From NCBI RefSeq assembly GCF_042432825.1, contig NZ_JBHLWN010000062.1, positions 1 to 43,504 of the forward strand: a DNA stretch of 43,504 bases, given 5' to 3'. Both the position numbers and the translations under genes were made by a program. Source of the stretch: Gordoniibacillus chartarius (lineage in GTDB: Bacteria; Bacillota; Bacilli; Paenibacillales; NBRC-103111). Position 1 is the first letter of the stretch. Each line of letters opens with the position of its first letter. The notes under the pieces were generated by a model that saw only the letters and a list, made by a program, of their open reading frames with translations, did not search any database and had not been told where the DNA came from. Shown here piece after piece: positions 32,042 through 39,014 of the stretch.

Positions 32042-32698
32042 TTAGAAAATGCTCTGGTTCGCACCTTTCCAATCGGCGAGGAACCGTTCGATGCCTGCAT
32101 CCGTAAGCGGATGCTTCATCATCGACTCGATCACCTTGTAAGGAACCGTCGCAATATCGGCACCGAGCTTCGCCGCTTCGATGACATGCACCGAATGACG
32201 GACGCTCGCGGAGATAATTTCCGATTGGATATCGTGCATCCGGAAAATTTGGCTGATCTCCTCAATGAGCTGCATGCCGATCATATTGATATCGTCCAGA
32301 CGCCCGATAAACGGCGATACGTATGTCGCGCCCGCACGTGCGGCGAGCAGCGCCTGCGTAGAGCTAAAAATCAGCGTTACGTTCGTCTTGATGCCGAGCT
32401 CCGTCAACCGCTTCGTAGCCTTGAGACCGTCCGCGGTCAACGGCACCTTCACAACGACACTGTCTCCTAGAGCGGCCAGCTTCTTTCCCTGCTCGACCAT
32501 TTCGTCGGCTTGAAGCGAAATGACCTCCGCACTGATAGGCAGGCTGCCGACGATGGAAATAATCTCTTTCACCGTCTCAAAGAAATCCCTGCCTTCTTTC
32601 GCAATCAGCGACGGATTCGTCGTTACGCCGGCGATGACCCCAAGCTCATGCGCTTTTCGAATGTCTTCTACGTTCGCCGTGTCTATGAACAGCTTCAT
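32042..32698 (-). CDS. small transaldolase / fructose-6-phosphate aldolase-like
   Basis: A 218-residue enzyme from ATG 32698 behind GGGAGAGG. The frame extending to 32839 crosses a terminator and is not coding. It belongs to the short TalC/FSA class: MKLFIDTANVEDIRKAHELGVIAGVTTNPSLIAKE, GDSVVVKVPLTADGLKA with Schiff-base Lys 84, TNVTLIFSSTQALLAARAGATYVSPFIGRLDDI and the SVRHSVHVIEAAKLGADIATVPYKVIESM region. In Bacillales these act as transaldolases linking sedoheptulose 7-phosphate and glyceraldehyde 3-phosphate to the pentose phosphate pathway. It is convergent with xylB, which suits pentose use. Confidence 0.92.
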   Translation of the reverse strand: MKLFIDTANVEDIRKAHELGVIAGVTTNPSLIAKEGRDFFETVKEIISIVGSLPISAEVISLQADEMVEQGKKLAALGDSVVVKVPLTADGLKATKRLTELGIKTNVTLIFSSTQALLAARAGATYVSPFIGRLDDINMIGMQLIEEISQIFRMHDIQSEIISASVRHSVHVIEAAKLGADIATVPYKVIESMMKHPLTDAGIERFLADWKGANQSIF

Positions 32699-32802
32699 GA
32701 TTCCTCTCCCTTGTCCTGCAGAATTTGATCGGATTCCATCCTGGATCAAAGCGGAAGCATTCGATGATAACCGGACAAGGTTTAGAATGTGCCGAAACAA
32801 AC

Positions 32803-32831
32803 AAAAAAATCGGGGATAGCCCCGATTTTTC
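32803..32831 (-). terminator. strong terminator downstream of 6S RNA
   Basis: AAAAATCGGGG (32805-32815) and CCCCGATTTTT (32820-32830) form a perfect 11-pair stem with loop ATAG; a T7 run follows in the minus direction. A weaker hairpin with TTTTT (32839-32862) precedes it. Confidence 0.88.
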
Positions 32832-32861
32832 ATTTGCATTAAAAACCCGCATATGCCGTCC

Positions 32862-33029
32862 GGTCTTTATGTTTCGAAACCTGCGTAGCAGGTGGGTGTC
32901 CGCAGATGCGCTTTTGAAGTCCCTTTTCGAGGGCAGGTCAGCCGCGCAGCAATATAGGTCTCCCGAGAAACATATTCAAAGGTTTCAAACACGATAAAAC
33001 CGTAACGAACATCGCAGGATTTGGTTTGT
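32862..33029 (-). ncRNA. ssrS: 6S RNA
   Basis: The minus strand has no reading frame, its own promoter and tandem terminators. It carries the hallmarks of Firmicute 6S RNA: a 5' CCTGCGATGTTCGT (33018-33005), and near the 3' end GACACCCACCTG followed by CGCAGG. CCTGCG (33018-33013) and CGCAGG (32885-32880) pair to close the long rod. The middle has a large internal region of the kind that mimics an open promoter (AGACCTATATTGCTGCGCGG). 6S RNA binds sigma-A RNA polymerase and holds it in stationary phase. About 165 nt from A 33029; the 3' end is approximate. I identify it from remembered family sequence features, not from a covariance search. Confidence 0.82.
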
Positions 33030-33035
33030 AGACTT

Positions 33036-33064
33036 ATTATAGCCCCGGGTTAAGGGAAAGTAAA
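33036..33064 (-). promoter_or_regulatory. sigma-A promoter of 6S RNA
   Basis: On the minus strand TTTACT (33064-33059), a 17-base GC-rich spacer and a perfect TATAAT (33041-33036) place the start near 33029. The CCCGGGGC just before the -10 is notable. Confidence 0.75.
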
Positions 33065-33093
33065 CACGAAACCGATGGATCGGTTACCGAAAA

Positions 33094-33864
33094 TTACTTT
33101 TTGACCTCATCCGCCTCTTCCTCGGTCTGATCAGTCTGTACAGCCAGCTTCTCCTGCTCCTTCTCCTCCAACTCCTGCTGCTTCTGCTGCAGTCTGGAGA
33201 AAGATTTGTAAAACATAAAGAAGGAAAACGCCGAAACGAGCGAGCCCATGAAGAACGGGATCAGGAACGTAAACTGCGTTACGCTGATGTAAAGAATGAG
33301 ACCATTGATGACAATCAGAGCGACTGACGCGAGCGGGTTGCCGATCGTGATCAGCAATGCGTTCTTCACGATTTGGAGCGTTTTCATGTGCAGATGAACG
33401 AGAATCGAGAAGAAATTGAACAACGAAGCCATCAAAATAACGCCGAACGTAATAAACAGCACGGAGAGCAGCTGAAGCGTTCCCGCCTGCGACACATAAA
33501 AGCGGTAGTTCACGATCAAGATGACGCCGATGATAACGTACAGAATGCCGCCGATCATGCTTTGCAAATAATTTTCTTTATAACCTCGGAAAAATGTTTT
33601 GAGGAGCGGCACATCGCCTTCCCCCATGACCCATTTGCGGGCGACGGCGAACATGGCTGCCGTAGCCGGGAATAGTGTAAATGGAGATACAATGGCGATA
33701 AGCACCAACGTTTGCATAAATACGTCTTCTGGGCTCGTCATTGCCGCTAATAGCAAAAAGAACACCGGAATCGAGCAGATGATCCATAACACGTTCGTAA
33801 CGGACAACCTCATGATCCATTCGGAAATCCGATAAAACCCACCCATAAGACCTTTCATTTCCAT
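33094..33864 (-). CDS. DUF624 / YesL family membrane protein
   Basis: A 256-residue integral membrane protein from ATG 33864 with GGGAGGA upstream. It has about five or six membrane segments: VLWIICSIPVFFLLLAAM, LVLIAIVSPFTLFPATAAMFAVA, GGILYVIIGVILIVNY, LLSVLFITFGVILMASLFNF, NPLASVALIVINGLIL and TFLIPFFMGSLVSAFSFFMFY. The FYRISEWIMRLSVTNVLWII start and the loop RKWVMGEGDVPLLKTFFRGYKENYLQS are characteristic of YesL/DUF624. A charged coiled-coil tail of about 40 residues (LQQKQQELEEKEQEKL) ends the protein. YesL genes often sit with sugar-uptake operons; here there is none, and the function is unknown. Confidence 0.85.
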   Translation of the reverse strand: MEMKGLMGGFYRISEWIMRLSVTNVLWIICSIPVFFLLLAAMTSPEDVFMQTLVLIAIVSPFTLFPATAAMFAVARKWVMGEGDVPLLKTFFRGYKENYLQSMIGGILYVIIGVILIVNYRFYVSQAGTLQLLSVLFITFGVILMASLFNFFSILVHLHMKTLQIVKNALLITIGNPLASVALIVINGLILYISVTQFTFLIPFFMGSLVSAFSFFMFYKSFSRLQQKQQELEEKEQEKLAVQTDQTEEEADEVKK

Positions 33865-33991
33865 TGCAGGCAGTCCTCCCTTGTCGACGGCATAGCTTAT
33901 CCCATTATAACCGATTTTCCCTCATTCGCCAAAGCAAGAAGTTGTAAGCCGCGCTCCTCGTGCCGTCGGCCCCAAGACCACTTCAGAGCTA

Positions 33992-34016
33992 AAGACCGCC
34001 CAAATTGGGCCGTCTT
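33992..34016. repeat. inverted repeat, possible second terminator
   Basis: AAGAC-c-GCCCAA-a-TTGGGC-c-GTCTT is a symmetric hairpin with one C:C mismatch. It lies downstream of the helicase terminator and upstream of the DUF624 gene, with only short T runs nearby. Confidence 0.45.
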
Positions 34017-34049
34017 CGCGGCTCCATGCACTTCACTAAATATTCCCAC

Positions 34050-34080
34050 AAAAAACAGGCCCCTCAAACGAGGAGCCCGT
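34050..34080 (-). terminator. terminator of the RNA helicase gene
   Basis: In the minus direction GGGCTCCTC-GTTT-GAGGGGCC forms the stem and TGTTTTTTG follows. It starts about ten bases after the helicase stop. Confidence 0.85.
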
Positions 34081-34090
34081 CATTATGCGT

Positions 34091-35671
34091 TTATACCAGC
34101 GTCTCTTCCGAGCTGCGCGGCGCGCGGTCACGATCGCGGTCGCGGTTGCCGCCTGCGCTGCCCCCGCGATAGCCGCCGCCGCCGCCGCCGCGGTTGTCGC
34201 CGTCGCGGCGCGGGTAGCGGTCACGGCTGCCGTAGTCGCTGCGTCCGCCGCCGCCTTCGCTGCGGCGACGGTCGCCCCAACCGGAACCGTAGCGGCCGCC
34301 GACTTTGCGTCCGGAATCGCGGACGTCCGGACGGCGCTTGCGAGCCCGGATCGGATCTTCCGGCGTCAGTTCAATCGTAACATCCTTCTTCTCGCCCGTC
34401 AGGAGCTTCAGAGCAGCTGCCAGCAAGTTAACGGAATCATACTGCTCGAGCAGATGAATCGCCATGCCTTTGAACTCGCCCGCCGTCTCGCTGTCCAGCA
34501 CTTCCAGAATGCGCTCCGCCGTTACCTTCTGTTTGCCTTCGAGCGCCTCCGCAAGGCTCGGCAGCGGCTTCTTCGGAATCTTGTGGCGCGTAACCTTCTC
34601 GATGAAGTGAAGATGATCGAGCTCGCGCGGCGTAACGAACGTCCAGGCCGTTCCTTCTTTGCCGGCGCGGCCCGTACGGCCGATACGGTGCACATAGCTT
34701 TCCGGATCCTGCGGCAGGTCGAAGTTAACGACGTGTGTTACGCCGGATACGTCCAGGCCGCGGGCCGCAACGTCGGTCGCTACAAGCACATCGATGCTGC
34801 CGTCGCGGAATTTGCGCATGACATTGTCGCGCTGGTTCTGCGACAGGTCGCCGTGCAATCCTTCCGCCGAGTAGCCGCGCTTCTGCAGCGCTTCAGCCAA
34901 CTCGTCGACGCGGCGCTTCGTCCGGCCGAAGATGATCGCCAGCTCCGGCGACTCCATGTCCAGCAGACGAGAAAGCGCGTCGAACTTCTGCTTCTCATGA
35001 ACTTCGATATAGGCTTGCTGAATCAGCGGCGCACTAACTTGCTTCGGAATAACGGATACGTGCTCCGGATTCGTCAGGAACTGGTTGCCCAGCTTCTGAA
35101 TGTTCGGAGGCATCGTCGCTGAGAACAGCATCGTTTGACGGTTTTGCGGCACAAGGCTCAAAATCGTCGTGATGTCGTCCATAAAGCCCATATCGAGCAT
35201 TTCGTCCGCTTCATCCAAAATAACCGTCTGCACGTCGTCCAGCTTGATCGTCTTACGGTTAATGTGGTCGAGCAGACGACCCGGCGTACCGATAATAATT
35301 TGCGGCTTCTTCTTCAGACCGCGAATTTGCTTCACGATATCTTGACCGCCGTAGATGGCCAGGGAACGCGTGCCCTTGAACCGGCCCAGCTTGCCAATCT
35401 CTTCGGCAACCTGAATCGCAAGCTCACGAGTAGGACACATAATGAGAGCAACGATCCGCTCTTCGTTCACGTCGATTTTGTTCACGAGCGGCACGCCGAA
35501 CGCCGCCGTCTTGCCGGTACCCGTCTGCGCCTGACCGATCAGGTCGCGGCCCTCCAGCGCCAGCGGTATCGTCTTCTCCTGAATTGGGGTGGACTCCTCA
35601 AAGCCCATCTCCGTAATGGCTCTCAGCACTTTAGGCTCGAGGCCGAACTCTTGGAATGTTTTCAACTCCAT
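34091..35671 (-). CDS. cshA: DEAD-box ATP-dependent RNA helicase, CshA type
   Basis: A 526-residue helicase that remodels RNA in ribosome assembly, mRNA decay and cold adaptation. All motifs are present: Q motif (FQEFGLEPKVLRAITEMGFEESTPIQ), Walker A AQTGTGKT, PTRELAIQ, GTPGRLLDH, DEAD box in VILDEADEMLDMGF, SAT, and VATDVAARGLDV and HRIGRTGRAG in the second RecA domain. A dimerisation/C-terminal region follows (about 360-445). An Arg/Gly/Asp-rich tail (about 450-526, with RGG-like GGGGGGYRGG and RDRDRDR) is typical of CshA/DeaD RNA-binding ends. ATG 35671 has AAAGGAG upstream. The gene has a leader of about 135 bases with a hairpin near the ribosome site. Confidence 0.93.
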   Translation of the reverse strand: MELKTFQEFGLEPKVLRAITEMGFEESTPIQEKTIPLALEGRDLIGQAQTGTGKTAAFGVPLVNKIDVNEERIVALIMCPTRELAIQVAEEIGKLGRFKGTRSLAIYGGQDIVKQIRGLKKKPQIIIGTPGRLLDHINRKTIKLDDVQTVILDEADEMLDMGFMDDITTILSLVPQNRQTMLFSATMPPNIQKLGNQFLTNPEHVSVIPKQVSAPLIQQAYIEVHEKQKFDALSRLLDMESPELAIIFGRTKRRVDELAEALQKRGYSAEGLHGDLSQNQRDNVMRKFRDGSIDVLVATDVAARGLDVSGVTHVVNFDLPQDPESYVHRIGRTGRAGKEGTAWTFVTPRELDHLHFIEKVTRHKIPKKPLPSLAEALEGKQKVTAERILEVLDSETAGEFKGMAIHLLEQYDSVNLLAAALKLLTGEKKDVTIELTPEDPIRARKRRPDVRDSGRKVGGRYGSGWGDRRRSEGGGGRSDYGSRDRYPRRDGDNRGGGGGGYRGGSAGGNRDRDRDRAPRSSEETLV

Positions 35672-35806
35672 CCAATCTCCTTTGTTTGAAAGGGGGCTGT
35701 GTTGCCCCTCTATCTGTATTTACCCTTAAGGTCGACACCTCATGGTTCCAGTATTCCAAGCTGATCCGCATGACCATTCATCGCTTAAGCCGAACTTAAG
35801 AATATC
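35672..35806 (-). promoter_or_regulatory. long 5' leader of cshA
   Basis: If transcription starts from the TATAAT at 35813-35818, the leader is about 135 bases. It holds GGGGCAACACAGCCCC (a 4-pair hairpin with 8-base loop near 35692-35708) just before the ribosome site, and TTAAG-n5-CTTAA at its 5' end (35785-35800). Long structured leaders are common in cold-induced helicase genes. No known riboswitch was recognised. Confidence 0.45.
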
Positions 35807-35812
35807 TAGATT

Positions 35813-35823
35813 ATTATAGCACA
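35813..35823 (-). promoter_or_regulatory. extended -10 promoter of cshA
   Basis: On the minus strand TGTGCTATAAT contains a perfect -10 with the TG-n extension. The -35 position holds GGCAAA, a poor match, and overlaps the palindrome at 35836-35855. Confidence 0.55.
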
Positions 35824-35835
35824 AGCCAAATATTG

Positions 35836-35855
35836 TTTGCCAGTTAACGGGCAAA
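35836..35855. promoter_or_regulatory. 20-bp palindrome, candidate operator
   Basis: TTTGCCAGTTAACGGGCAAA is identical to its reverse complement at 18 of 20 positions. It covers the -35 position of the cshA promoter and lies about 90 bases upstream of the divergent DUF4178 gene. The regulator is unknown. Confidence 0.55.
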
Positions 35856-35942
35856 GATCGCAAAATGTATGAAACCTCAGCCCGTATTCCCCGTAATACT
35901 AAGCAAAGTAATCCCAAGCATGGTCAGAGGAGCGAAAACCGT

Positions 35943-36479
35943 ATGTCGATATTCAAGCGAATTGGCAGTATCGTGCGAAGCAACCGTCCGGAGCCGATTA
36001 AAGCATCACCGCCTAACCCATATGAGCATAGTCGTCCCGGCGATATCATTGAAGTCGATTTGGAGCAGTATATGGTGTCCGGCAAAGTGGTGTATTTTGA
36101 CCGAGGCTTCGAGCCACACCGCTTCGCTTATTATATCCAAAGCGGCAAAGAGATCAGGTGCCTAATCGTGGAGAAAGGCCGAACGAATGAAATTTTCTTA
36201 TGCTCGTTCCTGGAAGGCTCTCTGGATGACCCGCACAACGTCCCGACCCAGCTTGACATTGACGGAGAAGTCACTTACCACTTGGAGCATCATCGCAGCG
36301 ACGTGACCCGTGCGGAAGGAAATACCGATTTCCGTACGGGGGACGACGTGCTGTTCTGGCGCTATCTCGGCGCAGATAACGACTACTTCTTTCTGCAATG
36401 GCAGGACGGCAAATTCGTGGCTCTGCAAGGAAACAAAATACCGGCGGCCGACGTCAAGTTTCTTCACGCTGGCCGTTAA
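35943..36479 (+). CDS. DUF4178 domain-containing protein
   Basis: A 178-residue soluble protein from ATG 35943, ten bases after AGAGGAG; the open frame to 35865 lacks a ribosome site. The N terminus is basic (MSIFKRIGSIVRSNRPEPIK). The DUF4178 region (about 30-175) has PGDIIEVDLEQYMVSGKVVYFD, FAYYIQSGKEIRCLIVEKGRTNEIFLCSFLEG and DFRTGDDVLFWRYLGADNDYFFLQWQDGKFVALQG, the usual small beta-barrel-like pattern. The function is unknown. In Bacillales this family is commonly paired with a DUF4247 lipoprotein, as here 21 bases downstream, suggesting a shared envelope-related role. Confidence 0.82.
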   Translation: MSIFKRIGSIVRSNRPEPIKASPPNPYEHSRPGDIIEVDLEQYMVSGKVVYFDRGFEPHRFAYYIQSGKEIRCLIVEKGRTNEIFLCSFLEGSLDDPHNVPTQLDIDGEVTYHLEHHRSDVTRAEGNTDFRTGDDVLFWRYLGADNDYFFLQWQDGKFVALQGNKIPAADVKFLHAGR

Positions 36480-36500
36480 TTCGATCCAGGGGTGAGCAGC

Positions 36501-37190
36501 ATGAAACGCATGAAGACATGGATCGCCGCGCTGCTGATCGCTGCGCTCCTGTCCGGCTGCACCGACGCCGGCTCCTACATCAAAGGTGAATACCCGCTTA
36601 TCAAAGCGGAAGGACAAGGCAGCCAAGTCGTAAAAATATACAGCGCTGAAGGCAAGGACGTACCGACGGTAGCCCGCGAGCTTACCGCCAAGGAGAAGCC
36701 GCTGGAACAGTCCAAGGAGTCCGCCGATCAGATGTTCCTGGTTTACCAGGATAAAATTGTTAATTTGCAAAAGGACCCGCAGAACGAAGCGAATACGTTG
36801 GTGGAAGTCGACTCCATCGAATATGCGAGACAGAACTACGATTCTTCGTTCCTGCAGGGCTTCGTAACCGCAGCGCTGCTCCAATCCGTACTAGGAAACA
36901 GCTGGTACAGCAGCCCGCCGAAGTCTGCGCCTTATCGGGGCTATACGACGGTATACCCGAATGTCGGCAGCAGCGCGAACAGTGCGCCGAAGCCGTCCGC
37001 CGCCACCCAGCCGAATACAACCACGGGCTCGGGCAGCTTCTCAACAGGCAAAAGCACAGCGGCCGACAGCGTGCGGAAGAACGACGGCTCGGTACCGAAA
37101 GCATCAAACGGGGCCGGCTCCTCCAGCACCTACAACAAATCGCAGCCGAGCACCAGCAAAGGCTCCGGCACCTTCAAAAAACGAAAATGA
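36501..37190 (+). CDS. DUF4247 domain-containing lipoprotein
   Basis: A 229-residue exported protein from ATG 36501, with AGGGGTG upstream; GTG 36492 is less likely because it overlaps that site. Residues 1-20 form a lipoprotein signal with lipobox LLSGC, so the mature protein is lipid-anchored. The DUF4247 part covers roughly 25-150: GSYIKGEYPLIKAEGQGSQVVKIYSAEGKDVPTVARELTAKEKP, DQMFLVYQDKIVNLQKDPQN and VDSIEYARQNYDSSFLQGFVTAALLQSVLG. A low-complexity Ser/Pro/Thr tail follows (about 160-229) and ends KGSGTFKKRK. It is co-transcribed with DUF4178 and followed by a terminator. Confidence 0.85.
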   Translation: MKRMKTWIAALLIAALLSGCTDAGSYIKGEYPLIKAEGQGSQVVKIYSAEGKDVPTVARELTAKEKPLEQSKESADQMFLVYQDKIVNLQKDPQNEANTLVEVDSIEYARQNYDSSFLQGFVTAALLQSVLGNSWYSSPPKSAPYRGYTTVYPNVGSSANSAPKPSAATQPNTTTGSGSFSTGKSTAADSVRKNDGSVPKASNGAGSSSTYNKSQPSTSKGSGTFKKRK

Positions 37191-37197
37191 CAAACAG

Positions 37198-37233
37198 CCG
37201 CCCGTCAGCTTATCGAGCTGTCCGGCGGTTTTT
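37198..37233 (+). terminator. terminator of the DUF4178-DUF4247 unit
   Basis: CCGCC...CAGCT-tatcg-AGCTG...GGCGG forms a two-part stem followed by TTTTTC. Confidence 0.8.
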
Positions 37234-37266
37234 CTCATTCGGATAAACGGTCAATGGCGGTTGCTC

Positions 37267-37294
37267 GTCAAATATAAAGCCTCTTTTATTTGAC
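37267..37294. repeat. AT-rich inverted repeat upstream of the YitT gene
   Basis: GTCAAATATAAA (37267-37278) pairs with TTTTATTTGAC around GCCTC, with one bulge. A perfect TTGACA (37290-37295) lies on its right arm, but no matching -10 was found at the proper distance. It could be an operator or a second hairpin after the upstream terminator. Confidence 0.45.
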
Positions 37295-37329
37295 AAATGG
37301 TTAGTTTTGTATGGAACTTTCCATCTTTA

Positions 37330-37359
37330 TGCATGATACTTGCTAATGTCTGCATACTA
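37330..37359 (+). promoter_or_regulatory. candidate sigma-G (forespore) promoter of the YitT gene
   Basis: TGCATG (37330-37335), a 17-base spacer and CATACTA (37353-37359) match the sigma-G consensus (TGMATA / CATACTA) at 5 of 6 and 7 of 7. Transcription would start only about 12 bases before the TTG, with the ribosome site at the extreme 5' end, so the leader is tight. Confidence 0.45.
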
Positions 37360-37378
37360 CTTGTAGAGGTGATTGGCT

Positions 37379-38206
37379 TTGAAAAGAGCTGTCGACGCTC
37401 TAATCATCGTTTTGGGGGCACTGCTTGTCGCGATCGGCTTCAACACGTTCCTCATCCCGCACGAGCTGCTCAGCGGCGGCGTCTCCGGCGTGGCAATGCT
37501 TGTCGGATACATTTTCACCCAATGGAATATTTCGCTCTTGTACCTCATCTTTAATCTGCCGATTATGATCTGGGGCTTAGTCGTGATGGGCAAAAGATTC
37601 GTGATCTACAGCATTGCCGCCGTGTTGTTCACCTTCCTGTTCATGCAATGGGTGCCGACCAGCCTGTACGTTAGAGATCCGATTCTCGCATCCGTGTTCG
37701 GCGGCGTTATCGTCGGTATCGGCAGCGGAATCACCTTGCGTATCGGCGGCTCCAGCGGCGGCTTCGACATCGTAGGCTCGATCTTGACGCGCAACCGCGA
37801 TTTTCCGCTCGGCACGGTGCTCTTCGCCTTGAACGGCGTCGTAATCGTACTTCTTGGCTATTTGAAGAACAATTGGGACTTGGCGCTTTGCTCCATGCTG
37901 GCAATCTTCATCAGCGGTAAAGTGGTCGATATGATTCACATCCGCCATGTCAAAGTGACCGCCTTCATCGTTACCAGGAAGCGCGAAGAAATGGCCGAAC
38001 GGCTGCTCAAGATCCCGCGCGGCGTTACCGTTATGCGCTCGGAAGGAGCCTTCACCCAAAACGAGCATTATACGCTCATGACCGTAGTCACGCGCTATGA
38101 GCTCGCCGAATTAAAAAAAATCATCCGGGCGGTCGATTCCAAAGCGTTCGTCAATATTGTCGAGACCGTCAGTGTCTGGGGCGAGTTCAGACGCGCCAAG
38201 CAGTAA
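37379..38206 (+). CDS. YitT family membrane protein (DUF161-DUF2179)
   Basis: A 275-residue protein. The preferred start is TTG 37379, seven bases after AGAGGTG; the TTG at 37373 lies too close. It has five membrane segments in about 1-165 (DALIIVLGALLVAIGFNTFLI, GGVSGVAMLVGYIF, LLYLIFNLPIMIWGLVVMG, YSIAAVLFTFLFMQWV, ILASVFGGVIVGIGSGITLRIGGSSGGFDIVGSIL). A cytoplasmic DUF2179 domain follows (about 190-275; VTAFIVTRKREEMAERLLKIPRGVTVMRSEGAF). The GG-S-GG-DI motif is the family hallmark. The transported substrate is unknown. The possible forespore promoter would link this copy to sporulation. Confidence 0.88.
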   Translation: MKRAVDALIIVLGALLVAIGFNTFLIPHELLSGGVSGVAMLVGYIFTQWNISLLYLIFNLPIMIWGLVVMGKRFVIYSIAAVLFTFLFMQWVPTSLYVRDPILASVFGGVIVGIGSGITLRIGGSSGGFDIVGSILTRNRDFPLGTVLFALNGVVIVLLGYLKNNWDLALCSMLAIFISGKVVDMIHIRHVKVTAFIVTRKREEMAERLLKIPRGVTVMRSEGAFTQNEHYTLMTVVTRYELAELKKIIRAVDSKAFVNIVETVSVWGEFRRAKQ

Positions 38207-38265
38207 GAGAACGCGTTGGTCTATGAAATCCAAAAACTGTACATACAACAAGCATGGAGATGTGC

Positions 38266-38271
38266 TATACT
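38266..38271 (+). promoter_or_regulatory. candidate extended -10 of the 62-aa gene
   Basis: TGTGCTATACT has an extended -10 (TG-n-TATACT, 5 of 6). No good -35 is present. The start of translation is about 95 bases downstream. Confidence 0.4.
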
Positions 38272-38368
38272 GAGGTAGTAAAATTTCATAGCGACTTGGG
38301 TTACAGCAAGCGATTCACGGTTCGACCTTTTTTCTCATTTCGACAACGACTGGGAAGGGATGGTGCCT

Positions 38369-38557
38369 GTGGAAACGGTGAAATTGTCCAAGATCGTCTC
38401 GAAATTGTCTCCAGAACTGGTTCCTTTCCTCAAGAAGAAGGAGCTTGACTCCGACATCGTCTTGATGGACGGTCTCGATTCTCTTGAAGTCGATGACGTA
38501 ATGGAGATTGTACAATTCAGCATTTCGGAACATCAACGCGACGCCTTTCTTCACTGA
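38369..38557 (+). CDS. hypothetical protein (62 aa)
   Basis: A short frame whose likely start is GTG 38369, with GGAAGGG about eight to ten bases upstream; an in-frame ATG at 38360 touches that site. The product is soluble and amphipathic (VKLSKIVSKLSPELVPFLKKK, ELDSDIVLMDGLDSLEVDDVMEIVQFSISEHQ). Two or three helices and an acidic middle are expected. No family is recognised. Its stop codon is inside the right arm of its own terminator. It stands alone between yitT and tatA. Confidence 0.6.
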   Translation: METVKLSKIVSKLSPELVPFLKKKELDSDIVLMDGLDSLEVDDVMEIVQFSISEHQRDAFLH

Positions 38558-38575
38558 AAGGCGTTTTTTCTTTTA
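38541..38575 (+). terminator. terminator overlapping the stop of the 62-aa gene
   Basis: ACGCCTTTC (38541-38549) pairs perfectly with GAAAGGCGT (38556-38564), followed by TTTTTTCTTTT. The stop codon TGA (38555-38557) is part of the hairpin, so a ribosome at the stop would unfold it. Confidence 0.85.
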
Positions 38576-38673
38576 TTTCGGCCCGCAAAATGTTATTCTT
38601 TTGTAATAAATACTGGTTTCATCGAATGTAAACGTAAGGTAAACTAGAACCATAACCTTTGGAGGTGTCTCGT

Positions 38674-38940
38674 ATGGGTTTATCGCCTTGGCATATCATT
38701 TTGGTAGCGGTCGTCGCACTCCTGTTATTCGGACCGAACAAGCTGCCTGAACTCGGACGGGGCTTCGGCAAAATGTTCCGCGAATTCAAGGACGCAACAA
38801 CCGGTAACGGCGGTAACGATGAGCCGGCGCCGCAGCGCAAAGAAATTAACCCGGCTGAGACAGTAAACGCGGATGTGAAGCCGGAAGCCTCTGCAGCTCA
38901 GACCGCACAACCCGCTCCGCAGCAAGATCGGCAGCCGTGA
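38674..38940 (+). CDS. tatA: twin-arginine translocase subunit TatA/TatE family
   Basis: An 88-residue Tat pore-forming subunit. ATG 38674 has GGAGGT seven bases upstream; the TTG at 38659 includes that site and is rejected. One short membrane helix (SPWHIILVAVVALLLFG, about 3-19), the hinge FGPNKLPELGRGFGKMFREFKDAT and an amphipathic helix make up the TatA core. A Pro/Ala/Gln-rich cytoplasmic tail ends it. No tatC gene is in the window, so it would work with a TatC encoded elsewhere. Confidence 0.93.
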   Translation: MGLSPWHIILVAVVALLLFGPNKLPELGRGFGKMFREFKDATTGNGGNDEPAPQRKEINPAETVNADVKPEASAAQTAQPAPQQDRQP

Positions 38941-38945
38941 TCGAA

Positions 38946-38990
38946 TAAGCCCGCCTTCTCTCGCTAGAGATAAAGGCGGGCTTATTTGTT
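38946..38990. terminator. bidirectional terminator between tatA and the MFS gene
   Basis: AAGCCCGCCTT (38947-38957) pairs perfectly with AAGGCGGGCTT (38973-38983). ATTTG follows in the plus direction, and an A/T-rich flank serves the minus gene. Confidence 0.85.
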
Positions 38991-39014
38991 TATCCATCAC
39001 AAGCAACCGTCAGA

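Noticed and set aside
32699..32839. N-terminal extension of the transaldolase
   Set aside because: It crosses a strong terminator hairpin, and the TalC/FSA fold begins at MKLFIDTA with a good ribosome site.
34085..35122. Long plus-strand frame opposite cshA
   Set aside because: It is the mirror of the Arg/Gly-rich tail and helicase core, low-complexity Ala/Val at its start, with no family resemblance.
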